Numbered from the stretch's first letter, positions 25,506-37,586 are shown. The stretch is 64,000 bases of DNA from Streptomyces sp. NBRC 110035 (GCF_000829695.1 NZ_BBNN01000019.1:1-64000); one strand, 5' to 3'. Numbers and translations: made by a program. The notes: a model not told the origin generated them from the letters alone.

Positions 25506-26411
25506 TCAGCCGTGTGCGACAACGGCGACGGGCGCAGTGGAGTGGTGCAGCACCGCGTGGGTGACGGCACCGATGTGGACGCCGGCGGGGTTGCGGCGCA
25601 CGCGCCGGCCGACGACGACGAGGGAGGCGTCCCGGGAGGCGTCGATCAGGAGGTCGGCGGCGCTGCCCGGGCGGGACACTTCCACGACCTCGACGTCCGG
25701 GTACTTCTGCCGCCAGGGACGCAACGCCTCGGCGAGTACGCCGGCCCTCTCGCGGGCGAACTCCTCGTGGGGCTCGAAGCCCGATCCCCTGGTGTAGACG
25801 GCATAGGGCGACGTGTTCCAGCCCTGCACGACGTGCAGCCCGGTGGTGCGGCGCTGTGCCTCCTGGAAGGCGAAGGCGATGACGGTGTCGTCGGGGCTGC
25901 CGGTGTCGAGGCCGAGGACGACGGGCCGGAAGGCGGTGGCGGCGGACGGAACGCCGGCGGGGCCCACGACGTGCTCGTCGGCGGCCTGTTCCCCGGTGCG
26001 CACGAGGACCACGGGCACCTCGGTGCGGGCGACCACGGACTGCCCGACGGACCCGACCAGGAAACCACCGAGCCCGCTCAGCGCGCGGGAACCGAGGGCC
26101 AGCAGTTCGGCGTCGCGGGCGGCTTCCACGAGGACGTCGGAGGGCGTACCGGCGCGTTGCTCGGTGCTCACCTCGACTCCGGGGTGGCTCAGCCGCAGGT
26201 TCTCGGCGGACTCGCGGGGGATGCGCTCGGTCCAGTGCTGGTGGGCCTCGGCACCCGGGACCGGGGCTTGCGCCATGGCTTCCGGCACCGGCTGCCACAC
26301 GTGGACCAGCCTGACCGGCAGGCCGCGCAGCTTCGCCTCGCGGGCCGCCCATTCGGCGGCGGCCCGGCTCTCGGCGGAGCCGTCGAGCCCTACGGTGATC
26401 GTGCGGGCCAT
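25506..26411 (-). CDS. Universal stress protein with two UspA domains
   Basis: Protein of 301 residues with tandem UspA domains. Domain 1 (residues 1-140) starts MARTITVGLDGSAESRAAAE and ends with the ATP-binding signature GSRALSGLGGFLVGSVGQSV. Domain 2 (about 155-300) has PVVLGLDTGSPDDTVIAFAF and VVGRRVRRNPAGVHIGAVTH, a looser site. Double-domain universal stress proteins are the most typical members of DosR-type regulons and help survival in hypoxia or dormancy. GAGGAGGACCCC precedes the ATG. Boxes of the DosR type lie 65-100 bases upstream. It leads the pair usp-adh. Confidence 0.93.
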   Translation of the reverse strand: MARTITVGLDGSAESRAAAEWAAREAKLRGLPVRLVHVWQPVPEAMAQAPVPGAEAHQHWTERIPRESAENLRLSHPGVEVSTEQRAGTPSDVLVEAARDAELLALGSRALSGLGGFLVGSVGQSVVARTEVPVVLVRTGEQAADEHVVGPAGVPSAATAFRPVVLGLDTGSPDDTVIAFAFQEAQRRTTGLHVVQGWNTSPYAVYTRGSGFEPHEEFARERAGVLAEALRPWRQKYPDVEVVEVSRPGSAADLLIDASRDASLVVVGRRVRRNPAGVHIGAVTHAVLHHSTAPVAVVAHG

Positions 26412-26474
26412 GGGGTCCTCCTCCTGTGTCGGGTGGTCTGTTCTCAGCATCTTGTCCGGCGGGCTCTCGGGGCA

Positions 26475-26510
26475 GGGGCCGCTGGTCCCCGGCGGGGGCC
26501 GACCGGCCCC
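26475..26510. promoter_or_regulatory. Two DosR/OsdR-like boxes upstream of the universal stress protein gene
   Basis: GGGGCCGCTGGTCCCC at 26475-26490 contains, on the other strand, GGGACCAGCGGCCC, an exact match to GGGACCNNCGGCCC. GGGGCCGACCGGCCCC at 26495-26510 matches GGGCCGNNCGGCCC. They lie 64-99 bases upstream of the ATG at 26411, side by side about two helical turns apart. The remaining part of the gap up to 26918 has no gene that I can see. Confidence 0.6.
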
Positions 26511-26849
26511 ATCGGCACACCGCTGCGGTGACGTTCGGCGCGGCCCTCCGCTGCCGCGGACGAACGGGAGCCAAACCCACAGCCGTCCCGGGCCGGGGGT
26601 ACCGCCGGCGGAGGTGACGGCGAGGACGACGAGCAGCACGGGTGGACCAGGTGGTGGACGGCGAACGGGTTCGCCGGCCTGCTCGGGGAGCCGTCCGACA
26701 GGTGCCGGGCCGGTGGCCACCGGATCCTCCGCATCAGCTGTCGTCCGGCGGACGACAGCGGTGGACACGGGCTGCGCACGACGCCGTTCACACCGTCGCG
26801 ACCAGACTCCCACTCCGTCGGCACCGGCCGGTGAGGGCTTCCGGGAACC

Positions 26850-26872
26850 GCTGCTCCCCTTCCCGGAGCAGC
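26850..26872 (-). terminator. Probable terminator of the pflB-pflA operon
   Basis: Arms GCTGCTCC and GGAGCAGC around a 7-base loop, 47 bases past the pflA stop codon. Confidence 0.45.
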
Positions 26873-26918
26873 TGTCCCGGTGGGGTGCACGGGACCGCAC
26901 CCGGGCCTTTTGCCCCGG

Positions 26919-27659
26919 TCAGTGGACCACCAGACCGTGTTCCCGGAACTGGCCGCGGACCCGGTCCACCAGTGCCGCGTCGGGGGCCGGGGTGTCCCGC
27001 AGGGGGAAGGGGACGTTCAGGGCGTCGTACTTGGCGGCGCCGAGCTTGTGGAACGGCAGGATGTCGATCCGTTCGACGCTGCCGAGGCCCGCGAGGAAGG
27101 CGGCGAGTCCGTCGATCGCCTCCGGGTCGTCGGTCCAGCCGGGCACCAGCACGTACCTGACCCACATGCGCTTGCCCAGCCGGTCGAGGCGGGTGGCGAA
27201 GTTCAGGGTGGGGCCGAGTTCGCCGCCGGTCAGCTTCCGGTGGGTCGTGACGTCGAAGGACTTGATGTCCAGCAGCACCAGGTCGGTGTCGGCGAGGAGT
27301 TCGTCCGTGGCGCGGGCGCCGAGGAAGCCGGAGGTGTCGAGCGCGGTGTGCAGTCCTGCCTCCTTGCAGCGGCGCAGGACGGCGCCGGTGAGCGCGGGCT
27401 GGAGCAGGGGTTCCCCGCCGGTGAGGGTCACCCCTCCTCCGGCGGTGGTGATGAAGGCCCGGTACTTGTCGATCTCGGCCATCACCTCGTCGACGGTGGC
27501 CCGCCGGCCGTCGCGCATGTGCCAGGTGTCGGGGTTGGCGCAGTACAGGCAGCGCAGGGGGCAGCCGCTGACGAAGAGGACGAACCGGGTCCCGGGACCG
27601 TCCACGCCGGTGGACAGGTCCCAGGAGTGGATCCGGCCGGTGACCGGTCCCGTGGTCAT
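26919..27659 (-). CDS. pflA: Pyruvate formate-lyase-activating enzyme (radical SAM)
   Basis: Radical SAM protein of 246 residues that installs the glycyl radical on pyruvate formate-lyase. The cluster motif is CPLRCLYC near residue 35, followed by the SAM-binding GGGVTLTGGEPLLQ and the activase segments LDIKSFDVTTHRKLTGG and RYVLVPGWTDDPE. The size equals short anaerobic activases without an extra ferredoxin domain. The ATG at 27659 is chosen (GTGAGAG just upstream); a GTG at 27668 overlapping the pflB stop (GTGA) is the alternative. Either way translation is coupled to pflB. It needs strictly low oxygen, which sets the condition in which this operon can work. Confidence 0.95.
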   Translation of the reverse strand: MTTGPVTGRIHSWDLSTGVDGPGTRFVLFVSGCPLRCLYCANPDTWHMRDGRRATVDEVMAEIDKYRAFITTAGGGVTLTGGEPLLQPALTGAVLRRCKEAGLHTALDTSGFLGARATDELLADTDLVLLDIKSFDVTTHRKLTGGELGPTLNFATRLDRLGKRMWVRYVLVPGWTDDPEAIDGLAAFLAGLGSVERIDILPFHKLGAAKYDALNVPFPLRDTPAPDAALVDRVRGQFREHGLVVH

Positions 27660-27664
27660 GGCTC

Positions 27665-29923
27665 TCACAGTGATCCGTGGAAGGTGCGGCTGATCACGTC
27701 GAGCTGCTGCTCACGGTTCAGGCGGACGAAGTTGACGGCGTACCCGGAGACCCTGATCGTCAGCTCCGGGTACTTCTCCGGGTGCTCCATGGCGTCCTCC
27801 AGCACGGCCCGGTTCAGGACGTTGACGTTCATGTGGAAGCCGCCCGAGGACGTGTAGGCGTCGAGGATGCCGACCAGGTGGCCGGCGCGTTCCTCGGGGA
27901 CGTGTCCCAGCCCTTCGGGGGTGATGGTGATGGTCAGGGAAATGCCGTCGCGCGCCTCCTCGTACGGCAGCTTGGCCACCGACAGGGCCGAGGCGGCCAC
28001 CCCGTGCCGGTCGCGGCCGTTCATCGGGTTGGCGCCGGGTGCGAAGGGCTCTCCGGCACGGCGGCCGTCGGGGGTGTTGCCGGTGTGCTTGCCGTAGACG
28101 ACGTTGGAGGTGATGGTCAGCACGGACTGGGTGTGCTCGGCGTCGCGGTGGGCGGGGTGCTTGCGGACCTTCGCCATGAACGACTCCACCAGGTCGACGG
28201 CGAGCGCGTCGACACGGTCGTCGTTGTTGCCGTACGCCGGGAACTCGCCCTCGGTCGCGAAGTCCACGGCCAGTCCCGTCGCGTCGCGGAACACCTTGAC
28301 CCGCGCGTGCTTGACGGCGGACAGACTGTCCACGGCGACGGAGAGACCGGCGATGCCGCAGGCCATGAAGCGGTGGACCGGATAGTCGTGCAGGGCCATC
28401 TCAATGCGCTCGTAGGCGTACTTGTCGTGCATGTAGTGGATGACGTTGAGCGCGTCGACGTATGTCTGCGCGAGCCAGTCCAGGATCCGGTCGTACGCGG
28501 CCGACAGCTCGTCGTAGTCGAGGTACTCACCGGTCAGCGGCGGCGTCCTGGGGGCGATCTGGTCGCCGGTCATCTCGTCCCGGCCGCCGTTGACGGCGTA
28601 GAGCAGGGCCTTGGCGAGGTTGACACGGGCCCCGAAGAACTGCATCTGCTTCCCGACCGCCATGGCGGAGACACAGCAGGCGATGGCGGTGTCGTCGCCG
28701 GTGCGCGGGCGCATCAGGTCGTCCGACTCGTACTGGACGGCGCTGGTGTCGATCGAGACCTGGGCGCAGAACTCCTTGAAGCCGTCGGGCAGCCGGGGCG
28801 ACCAGAGCACGGTCAGGTTGGGCTCGGGGGCCGGGCCGAGGTTGTACAGGGTCTGCAGGAAGCGGAAGGAGGTGCGGGTGACCAGGGGCCGGCCGTCGGC
28901 GCCGAGGCCGCCGATGGACTCCGTCACCCACGTCGGGTCGCCGGAGAACAGCGTGTCGTACTCGGGGGTGCGCAGGAACCGCACGATGCGGAGCTTGATG
29001 ACGAAGTCGTCGATCAGCTCCTGGGCGCGCCTCTCGTCGAGGAGCCCCTCGTCCAGGTCCCGCTGGAGGTAGACGTCCAGGAAGGTGGAGGTGCGGCCCA
29101 GCGACATCGCCGCACCGTTCTGTTCCTTCACCGCGGCGAGGAAACCGAGGTAGAGCCACTGGACCGCCTCGTGCGCGGTGGCCGCGGGCCGGGAGACGTC
29201 ACAGCCGTACGTCGCCGCCATGCGGGTCAGCTCGCCCAGTGCCCGGATCTGCTCGGCCAGTTCCTCGCGGTCGCGGATGACGTCCGCGGTGGACGGCCGG
29301 GCGTCCAGCAGGACGCGTTCGGCGCGCTTGGCCTCGACGAGCCGGTCCGTGCCGTAGAGCGCGACGCGCCGGTAGTCGCCGATGATCCGCCCGCGGCCGT
29401 AGGCGTCCGGCAGGCCGGTGATGATGCCGACCTTGCGGGCGGCGCGCATCGTGGGCGTGTAGGCGTCGAAGACGCCGTCGTTGTGGGTCTTGCGGTAGGT
29501 CCCGAAGACCTTCGACACGAAGGGGTCGGCCTCGTGGCCGTAGGCCTTCAGACCGTTCTCCACCATACGCAGACCGCCGTTCGGCATGATCGCCCGCTTC
29601 AGCGGGGCGTCGGTCTGCAGACCGACGATCAGCTCACGGTCACGGTCGATGAAGCCGGGAGCGTGCGAGGTGATCGTGGACGGGGTGGCGGCGTCCACGT
29701 CGAGGATGCCCCTGCGCCGCTCCTCGGGGAACAGGGCGCTGACCTTCTCCCAGACCGCGCGCGTGCGGTCCGTGGGGCCGGTCAGGAAGGAGGCTTCGCC
29801 TTCGTAGGGTGTGTAGTTGGCCTGGATGAAGTCGCGCACGTCGATGCGCTCACGCCAACCTCTTCCGGCGAACCGACGCCAGGCGTCGGCGGTCCGGGGG
29901 CCGGCTGTCACCGTCGCGGTCAT
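27665..29923 (-). CDS. pflB: Pyruvate formate-lyase (formate C-acetyltransferase)
   Basis: Glycyl radical enzyme of 752 residues, full length for PflB, that splits pyruvate with CoA into acetyl-CoA and formate. The adjacent catalytic cysteines are in AIACCVSAM and the radical glycine is Gly727 in RVSGYAVNF, 26 residues from the end. Other blocks are [20 protein letters not shown] near the start and YGYDVSRPA-like [20 protein letters not shown]. All key residues of a true pyruvate lyase (not a diol dehydratase) are present. AGAGGACC precedes the ATG. It heads the operon with pflA and is divergent from ppdK, with three DosR-like sites between them. Strongly oxygen-sensitive enzyme, unusual for Streptomyces, which grow aerobically. 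Confidence 0.96.
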   Translation of the reverse strand: MTATVTAGPRTADAWRRFAGRGWRERIDVRDFIQANYTPYEGEASFLTGPTDRTRAVWEKVSALFPEERRRGILDVDAATPSTITSHAPGFIDRDRELIVGLQTDAPLKRAIMPNGGLRMVENGLKAYGHEADPFVSKVFGTYRKTHNDGVFDAYTPTMRAARKVGIITGLPDAYGRGRIIGDYRRVALYGTDRLVEAKRAERVLLDARPSTADVIRDREELAEQIRALGELTRMAATYGCDVSRPAATAHEAVQWLYLGFLAAVKEQNGAAMSLGRTSTFLDVYLQRDLDEGLLDERRAQELIDDFVIKLRIVRFLRTPEYDTLFSGDPTWVTESIGGLGADGRPLVTRTSFRFLQTLYNLGPAPEPNLTVLWSPRLPDGFKEFCAQVSIDTSAVQYESDDLMRPRTGDDTAIACCVSAMAVGKQMQFFGARVNLAKALLYAVNGGRDEMTGDQIAPRTPPLTGEYLDYDELSAAYDRILDWLAQTYVDALNVIHYMHDKYAYERIEMALHDYPVHRFMACGIAGLSVAVDSLSAVKHARVKVFRDATGLAVDFATEGEFPAYGNNDDRVDALAVDLVESFMAKVRKHPAHRDAEHTQSVLTITSNVVYGKHTGNTPDGRRAGEPFAPGANPMNGRDRHGVAASALSVAKLPYEEARDGISLTITITPEGLGHVPEERAGHLVGILDAYTSSGGFHMNVNVLNRAVLEDAMEHPEKYPELTIRVSGYAVNFVRLNREQQLDVISRTFHGSL

Positions 29924-30038
29924 CACAGGTCCTCTCGTCGAACGAACGGTCTTCTCACCGACGATGCTCGCCGTCCGGGCCGACGGCGGGCAGTGCCGGA
30001 CAGGGCACGGGGCGGGCCCCGTCCGGCCCGGGGCCGCC

Positions 30039-30208
30039 GGGACCTTCGGCCCCGGGCCGCGCACCGCGGCGCAGGGCTCTCCTCCCCGATCGGCCGCCTT
30101 CGGACGTCTTCGTGCTTCCTCTCCGCGAAGGCCGAGGGGCCGCACAGCCCTGCTGTGAGTCCTTTCGCCCCTGCGGGGCAGAGGGCGGCACCGGGGCCGG
30201 TCGGCCCC
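30039..30208. promoter_or_regulatory. DosR/OsdR-like boxes in the pflB-ppdK divergent promoter
   Basis: GGGACCTTCGGCCC at 30039-30052 is an exact match to GGGACCNNCGGCCC, 116 bases upstream of pflB. GGGGCCGGTCGGCCCC at 30193-30208 matches GGGCCGNNCGGCCC and is 87 bases upstream of ppdK. A third, weaker site AGTCCTTTCGCCCCTG lies at 30158-30173. The 371-base gap could serve both genes. Confidence 0.62.
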
Positions 30209-30294
30209 CGGTCGGGACTGCCGGTACCTCGCGCGGAGCATGCCGGTGTTCGACGCTGGAAGGACCACGCCCCACAGCCGAGGAGCGCAGCGTC

Positions 30295-32991
<2,697 letters not shown>

Positions 32992-33002
32992 GCGGGGCTC
33001 TC

Positions 33003-33029
33003 GGCCCCGGTTCCGGGGCCGGCCGCCCC
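33003..33029 (+). terminator. Short hairpin after ppdK overlapping a box-like sequence
   Basis: GGCCCCGG TT CCGGGGCC (33003-33020) lies 12 bases past the ppdK stop and may end that transcript. Its right arm runs into GGGCCGGCCGCCCC (33016-33029), a 13/14 match to GGGCCGNNCGGCCC and 66 bases upstream of the next gene, so the site may serve both roles. Confidence 0.4.
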
Positions 33030-33094
33030 TGGGGCCGGGACACGGCACGCGGCAGGCTTGAGGCGTGCCGGAACGATCACGAGGAGTGGATCGC

Positions 33095-33478
33095 ATGACT
33101 GCCAAGGGCATCGGTGTCCGTGGCCTCGACGCCACCGTCCGGGTGCGCGCCGAAGGCGACGTGGACGAGGAGTCCCTCGCCTACGTCCGGGAGAAGGTCG
33201 GCGCCGCTCTGGGCCGTCCCGGCCTGCCGCCCGCCAGCGGCGAAGTGCGCGTCGTCAGAGCCACGGCCCACCACGTCGAGCTGCCCTGGTCCGCCGGCGC
33301 GGAGATCCGGGTGGGACACCACCTCGTGGTCGTCCATGCCCGCGAGGCGAGCGCCCGGGAACTCGCCGACCGGTTGCAGGACCGGCTGCGCAGCAACACG
33401 GACCGTGCCACACACCACGGGGACGCCACCCGCAGGACGGCCACGCCGCCCCCGTGGCGCGGCGGTCCGGAGCAATAG
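33095..33478 (+). CDS. Probable ribosome hibernation factor-like protein (S30AE/HPF domain)
   Basis: Protein of 127 residues from the ATG preceded by GAGGAG. The layout resembles a single S30AE domain: an alternating strand (ATVRVRAEGDVDEESLAYVR), a helix with a downstream VRVVRATAHHVELPWSAGAE, a strand HHLVVVHAREASARELADRL and a helix QDRLRSN. The last 30 residues are basic and unstructured. Such short HPF-like proteins in hypoxia regulons silence ribosomes during dormancy. The match is by fold pattern, not by a decisive motif, so the assignment is moderate. It sits between ppdK and the CBS gene in one orientation. Confidence 0.6.
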   Translation: MTAKGIGVRGLDATVRVRAEGDVDEESLAYVREKVGAALGRPGLPPASGEVRVVRATAHHVELPWSAGAEIRVGHHLVVVHAREASARELADRLQDRLRSNTDRATHHGDATRRTATPPPWRGGPEQ

Positions 33479-33509
33479 GCGCCTCGGGCGCCCGACCTGG
33501 CGGGGAGTC

Positions 33510-33526
33510 AGGGCCGTCACGGCCCC
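33510..33526. promoter_or_regulatory. Box-like palindrome upstream of the CBS-BON gene
   Basis: AGGGCCGTCACGGCCCC is a near-palindrome with the half sites of the other boxes but a three-base centre in place of two. It is 33 bases upstream of the GTG at 33559. Confidence 0.4.
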
Positions 33527-33558
33527 CTCCCCGCCGTGCTCGTGAAGGAGGAACCACC

Positions 33559-34206
33559 GTGCCCACTCGCACCATCGGTGAAGTGATGACCAGGAACGTC
33601 GTGCAGGCACGCCGGACGACACCGTTCAAGGAAGTCGTCCGGCTGCTCGACCACCACCGGATCAGCGGAGTGCCGGTGCTCGACGCCGACGACAAGGTTC
33701 TCGGAGTGGTCTCCGGAACCGACCTGGTGCGCGCACAGGCGCACCGGGCGGGTTCCGGGCCGGTGCGCGCCGTCACGGCGGCGGACGTGATGTCGAGTCC
33801 CGCGGTCACCGTGCACCCGGAGCAGACCGTCCCGGACGCGGCCCGGCTGATGGAGCGCCGTGGCGTCGAGCGGCTGCACGTGGTCGACGAGGAGGACCGG
33901 CTCATCGGCATCGCCACCCGCCGGGACCTGCTCCGGGTCTTCCTGCGCACGGACGACGACATCCGCCACCAGGTGACCGAGGAGGTCCTCGTCGGTGTCC
34001 TGGGACTGCCGGCCGAAGCCGTCCGCGTCTTTGTCCGCGACGGTGTCGTCACCCTCGACGGCCGGGTGGAGCTGCGCAGCCAGGTCCCCGAAGCCGTCCA
34101 CGCCGCATGGCGGCTGGAGGGCGTCGTCGAAGTGATGAACGCTCTGACGTTCCGCGTCGACGACTGCGCACCGCCCGCCGGGGCCGGTGGCACCGAAGTC
34201 CCGTGA
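33559..34206 (+). CDS. CBS-domain pair and BON-domain protein
   Basis: Protein of 215 residues starting VPTRTIGEVMTRNVVQARRT. Two CBS motifs form an adenosine-nucleotide-sensing Bateman module: residues 5-60 (HRISGVPVLDADDKVLGVVS) and about 75-135 (ADVMSSPAVTVHPEQTVPDA to RLIGIATRRDLLRVFL). A C-terminal BON domain follows (VRVFVRDGVVTLDGRVELRS), usual for this stress-regulon family. GAAGGAGG precedes the GTG. It probably senses energy charge; the partner is unknown. It is followed by the adhE promoter region. Confidence 0.9.
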   Translation: MPTRTIGEVMTRNVVQARRTTPFKEVVRLLDHHRISGVPVLDADDKVLGVVSGTDLVRAQAHRAGSGPVRAVTAADVMSSPAVTVHPEQTVPDAARLMERRGVERLHVVDEEDRLIGIATRRDLLRVFLRTDDDIRHQVTEEVLVGVLGLPAEAVRVFVRDGVVTLDGRVELRSQVPEAVHAAWRLEGVVEVMNALTFRVDDCAPPAGAGGTEVP

Positions 34207-34287
34207 CCGACTCGGCCGACGGGCATGCGGGCCTGTGCGAGGTCCGGGCCGACAGGCCCTGCCGGCCCGGGCCGGACGGGCTCGGAA

Positions 34288-34303
34288 GGGGACCTTCGGC
34301 GCC
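34288..34303. promoter_or_regulatory. DosR/OsdR-like box upstream of adhE
   Basis: GGGGACCTTCGGCGCC contains GGGACCTTCGGCGC, 13 of 14 matches to GGGACCNNCGGCCC and nearly identical to the pflB site. It lies about 125 bases upstream of the adhE ATG, before the hairpin at 34340. Confidence 0.55.
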
Positions 34304-34339
34304 TGCGGCGGCACCGGGTTCCACAGGACAGTGGAGTCA

Positions 34340-34373
34340 GGGAGGGGCACCGGTCCCCTGCGGTGCCCCTCCC
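34340..34373 (+). other. Perfect 13-bp hairpin in the adhE upstream region
   Basis: Arms GGGAGGGGCACCG and CGGTGCCCCTCCC with the loop GTCCCCTG, ending 54 bases before the adhE ATG. It lies downstream of the putative activator box, so it may fall within the adhE leader and act on elongation or RNA stability. Alternatively it is a terminator for the CBS gene, 134 bases past its stop. Confidence 0.5.
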
Positions 34374-34427
34374 GTCCCGACGCCGCCGCATGTGCACGGC
34401 GCCATCCGACACCGGAGGCAGACCACC

Positions 34428-37070
34428 ATGACCCGACAGGGCTCGCGGACCGCGGCCACGACCGGCATCGAGGCCCCGTCCGACACCGCGGTCGCCGTGG
34501 ACCGTCTGGTCACGGCAGGCCTCAAGGCACTCGCCGACTACGAGAGCCTCACCCAGGAGCAGGTCGACCACATCGTGAAGAAGGCGTCGGTCGCCGCCCT
34601 GGACCAGCACACCGCGCTGGCCCGCCTGGCGGTGGACGAGACCGGGCGGGGGGTGTTCGAGGACAAGGCGGCCAAGAACATGTTCGCGTGTGAGCACGTC
34701 ACGCACAGCATGGGCCGCATGAAGACCGTCGGGGTCATCGCCCGCGACGACATCGAGGACATGGTCGAGATCGCGGAACCGGTGGGCGTGGTGTGCGCGA
34801 TCACTCCCGTCACCAACCCGACCTCCACGACGGTATTCAAGGCGCTGATGGCCCTGAAGACCCGTAACCCGGTCGTGTTCGCCTTCCACCCCTCCGCCCA
34901 GCGGTGCAGCGCCGAAGCCGCCCGGGTCGTACGTGACGCGGCCGTCGCCGCGGGAGCGCCGGAGCACTGCGTGCAGTGGGTCGAGCAGCCGTCGGTCGAG
35001 GCCACCCGCATGCTGATGCGGCACCCGGGCGTCTCGCTCGTCCTCGCCACCGGAGGCAACGCCATGGTCAAGGCCGCCTACTCGGCCGGCAAGCCCGCCC
35101 TCGGTGTGGGTGCCGGCAATGTCCCCGCCTACGTCCACAAGAGCGCGAAGCTGCGCCGGGCCGTCAACGACCTGGTGCTGTCGAAGTCGTTCGACAACGG
35201 CATGATCTGCGCCTCCGAGCAGGCCGTCATCCTGGACACCGACATCTACGACGCGGCACTCGCCGAGTTCCGCACCCTCCACGCCCACCTGGCCACCCCG
35301 CAGGAGAAGGCGAAGCTGGAGTCCTTCCTGTTCCCCGCCACCGGCGGCTCGGGCGCGGGCTGCGAACCCAAGGTCAACGCCACGGCCGTCGGCCAGAGCC
35401 CGGCCTGGATCGCCGAGCAGGCCGGATTCTCCGTACCGGAGGAGACCTCGGTCATCCTGGTCGAGACGGAACGCGTCGGCCCGGACGAGCCGCTGACCAG
35501 GGAGAAGCTCTGTCCCGTCCTGGCCGTGCTCCGGGCCGGGGACGAGCAGCAGGGCTTCGGCCTGGCCGCGGACATGGTCGCCTTCCACGGCCAGGGCCAC
35601 AGCGCCGTCATCCACACCGAGGACCGCGCCCTGGCGGAGGCGTACGGCACGCGCATGAAGACCGTGCGGATCATCGTCAACGCCCCTTCCTCGCAGGGCG
35701 CGATCGGCGGCATCTACAACGGCCTGCTGCCGTCGCTGACCCTCGGCTGCGGCTCCTGGGGGAGCACATCGGTGTCGAACAACGTCTCCGCCGCCCAGCT
35801 CCTCAACGTCAAGCGGGTCGGTACCCGCCGCAACAACCTGCAGTGGTTCAAGGTCCCGCCGAAGATCTACTTCGAGCCGCAGGCCATCCGCTACCTGACC
35901 TCCATGCCGGACGTCCACCGCGTCACGATCGTCACCGACGCGACCATGACCCGCCTCGGCTTCGTCGACCGGATCACGCGGGTGCTGCAGCGGCGTCGTG
36001 AGCCGGTGACCGTACAGATCATCGACAACGTCGAACCCGAGCCCAGCATCGACTCCGTGCAGCGCGGTACCGGCCTGATGCGGGACTTCCGCCCCGACAC
36101 GATCATCGCACTGGGTGGCGGATCGCCCATGGACGCGGCGAAGGTGATGTGGCTGCTGTACGAGCAGCCCGACATCGACTTCGCCGACATGCGGCAGAAG
36201 TTCTCCGACATCCGCAAGCGCGCCTTCCGCTTCCCGACCCTGGGCAGGCTGGCCCGCCTGGTGTGCGTGCCCACCACTTCCGGAACCGGCGCCGAGGTCA
36301 CCCCATTCGCCGTCATCTCCGACCCCGCCACGGGTAAGAAATACCCGCTGGCCGACTACGCGCTCACCCCCAGCGTGGCGATCGTCGACCCCGCTCTCAC
36401 CGCCGCCCTGCCCCGGGCGCTGGCCGCCGACAGCGGCTTCGACGCCCTCACCCACGCCATCGAGTCGTACGTGTCCGTCTACGCCAACGACTTCACCGAC
36501 GGCCTCGCGCTGCACGCGATCCGCCTGGTCTTCGAGCACCTGGAAGCGGCCGTCAACGACCGCGACGGGTCACCGGAAGCACGCGAGAAGATGCACAACG
36601 CCGGCACCATCGCGGGCATGGCCTTCGGCAACGCCTTCCTCGGCATCGTCCACGCCATGTCCCACACCCTCGGCGCGACCTTCCACATCGCGCACGGCCG
36701 CACCAATGCCGTGCTGCTCCCGCGCGTCATCCGCTACAACGGCACCGTCCCGACGAAGCTCACCGGCTGGCCCAAGTACGAGAACTACCGTGCCCCCGAG
36801 CGCTTCCAGGACATCGCCCGCACCCTCGGACTGCCGGCCGCCACCCCGGCCGAGGGCGTGGAGTCCCTGGCCGTGGCCGTCGAGCGCCTGCGCGACGCCG
36901 TCGGCATCGAGCCGACGTTCGAAGCGCTGGGAGTCGACGAGCGGACCTTCCTGGACGCTCTGCCGCAGCAGGCGCTCAACGCCTACGAGGATCAGTGCGC
37001 ACCGGCCAACCCCCGCATGCCGATGCTGGACGACATGCAGGGAATCATGCGCAGCGCCTATTACGGCTGA
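34428..37070 (+). CDS. adhE: Bifunctional acetaldehyde-CoA / alcohol dehydrogenase
   Basis: Fusion enzyme of 880 residues that reduces acetyl-CoA to acetaldehyde and then ethanol using two NADH. The N-terminal aldehyde dehydrogenase part (1-440) has GVVCAITPVTNPTSTTVFKA, the nucleotide-site GVGAGNVPAYV and the catalytic Cys261 in NGMICASEQAV. A linker at about 445-465 (RRNNLQWFKVPPKIYFEPQA) leads to the iron-dependent alcohol dehydrogenase (465-880) with LGGGSPMDAAKVMWL, PTTSGTGAEVTPF and the metal His residues in HAMSHTLGATFHIAHGRTNA. Length and order equal E. coli-type AdhE. CCGGAGGCAGACCACC precedes the ATG. It uses the acetyl-CoA made by PflB and recycles NADH without oxygen. A strong hairpin and a DosR-like box lie upstream. 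Confidence 0.96.
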   Translation: MTRQGSRTAATTGIEAPSDTAVAVDRLVTAGLKALADYESLTQEQVDHIVKKASVAALDQHTALARLAVDETGRGVFEDKAAKNMFACEHVTHSMGRMKTVGVIARDDIEDMVEIAEPVGVVCAITPVTNPTSTTVFKALMALKTRNPVVFAFHPSAQRCSAEAARVVRDAAVAAGAPEHCVQWVEQPSVEATRMLMRHPGVSLVLATGGNAMVKAAYSAGKPALGVGAGNVPAYVHKSAKLRRAVNDLVLSKSFDNGMICASEQAVILDTDIYDAALAEFRTLHAHLATPQEKAKLESFLFPATGGSGAGCEPKVNATAVGQSPAWIAEQAGFSVPEETSVILVETERVGPDEPLTREKLCPVLAVLRAGDEQQGFGLAADMVAFHGQGHSAVIHTEDRALAEAYGTRMKTVRIIVNAPSSQGAIGGIYNGLLPSLTLGCGSWGSTSVSNNVSAAQLLNVKRVGTRRNNLQWFKVPPKIYFEPQAIRYLTSMPDVHRVTIVTDATMTRLGFVDRITRVLQRRREPVTVQIIDNVEPEPSIDSVQRGTGLMRDFRPDTIIALGGGSPMDAAKVMWLLYEQPDIDFADMRQKFSDIRKRAFRFPTLGRLARLVCVPTTSGTGAEVTPFAVISDPATGKKYPLADYALTPSVAIVDPALTAALPRALAADSGFDALTHAIESYVSVYANDFTDGLALHAIRLVFEHLEAAVNDRDGSPEAREKMHNAGTIAGMAFGNAFLGIVHAMSHTLGATFHIAHGRTNAVLLPRVIRYNGTVPTKLTGWPKYENYRAPERFQDIARTLGLPAATPAEGVESLAVAVERLRDAVGIEPTFEALGVDERTFLDALPQQALNAYEDQCAPANPRMPMLDDMQGIMRSAYYG

Positions 37071-37072
37071 GT

Positions 37073-37091
37073 GCGGTCGGCCGACGACCGC
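37073..37091 (+). terminator. Hairpin directly after adhE
   Basis: GCGGTCG-GCCGA-CGACCGC, a 7-bp stem starting three bases after the adhE stop codon. Confidence 0.45.
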
Positions 37092-37586
37092 CGAAGCCGG
37101 CCGGGCACCACCCCGCTTCCGTACCGCCTGCCGCCGGCCCGTTCGTGGCAGAAGAAGGCGTGGGCCTGTGCGCGTGCCGTTGGCGGAGATCGCCGACGGA
37201 CAGTGCCGGCCCCCCGGTCGTACCCGCTGATGACGACATCCGGCTCCTGTCGAGGTCCGCCTGCGGCGAAGACCACCGCGCCGGGGTCCCGGGCGCCGGT
37301 GCTCCCCCGGCCCGACGTCAACTGCGGAGCCCGGCCCGCCGACGCCGAGCCGCTGACCGGCCGAGCCGTGAGGGGTCCCGGCCGCCCCTACCGTCCAGTG
37401 GGACCGCCGGCCGCGGTGTTCCACGATCACGCCGTGGCCACCCGGACCGACCTGCCGCTCCCGGACCGCCGGCTGTTTCGGCGACGGTCCGTCACAGCCT
37501 GGACTCCGACCGGCTCGTGCGTGGTGGACGGTGGCCCGGAAAACGTCGACGGACAGGCGGTCGGAGCGATGCCTGCGGAGCATCCG
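37092..37586. other. Gap of about 500 bases without recognisable gene
   Basis: No protein family is visible in any frame. It contains GGGACCGCCGGCCG at 37400-37413, a 13/14 match to the hypoxia-box pattern, but no gene starts downstream of it in either direction. Confidence 0.35.
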
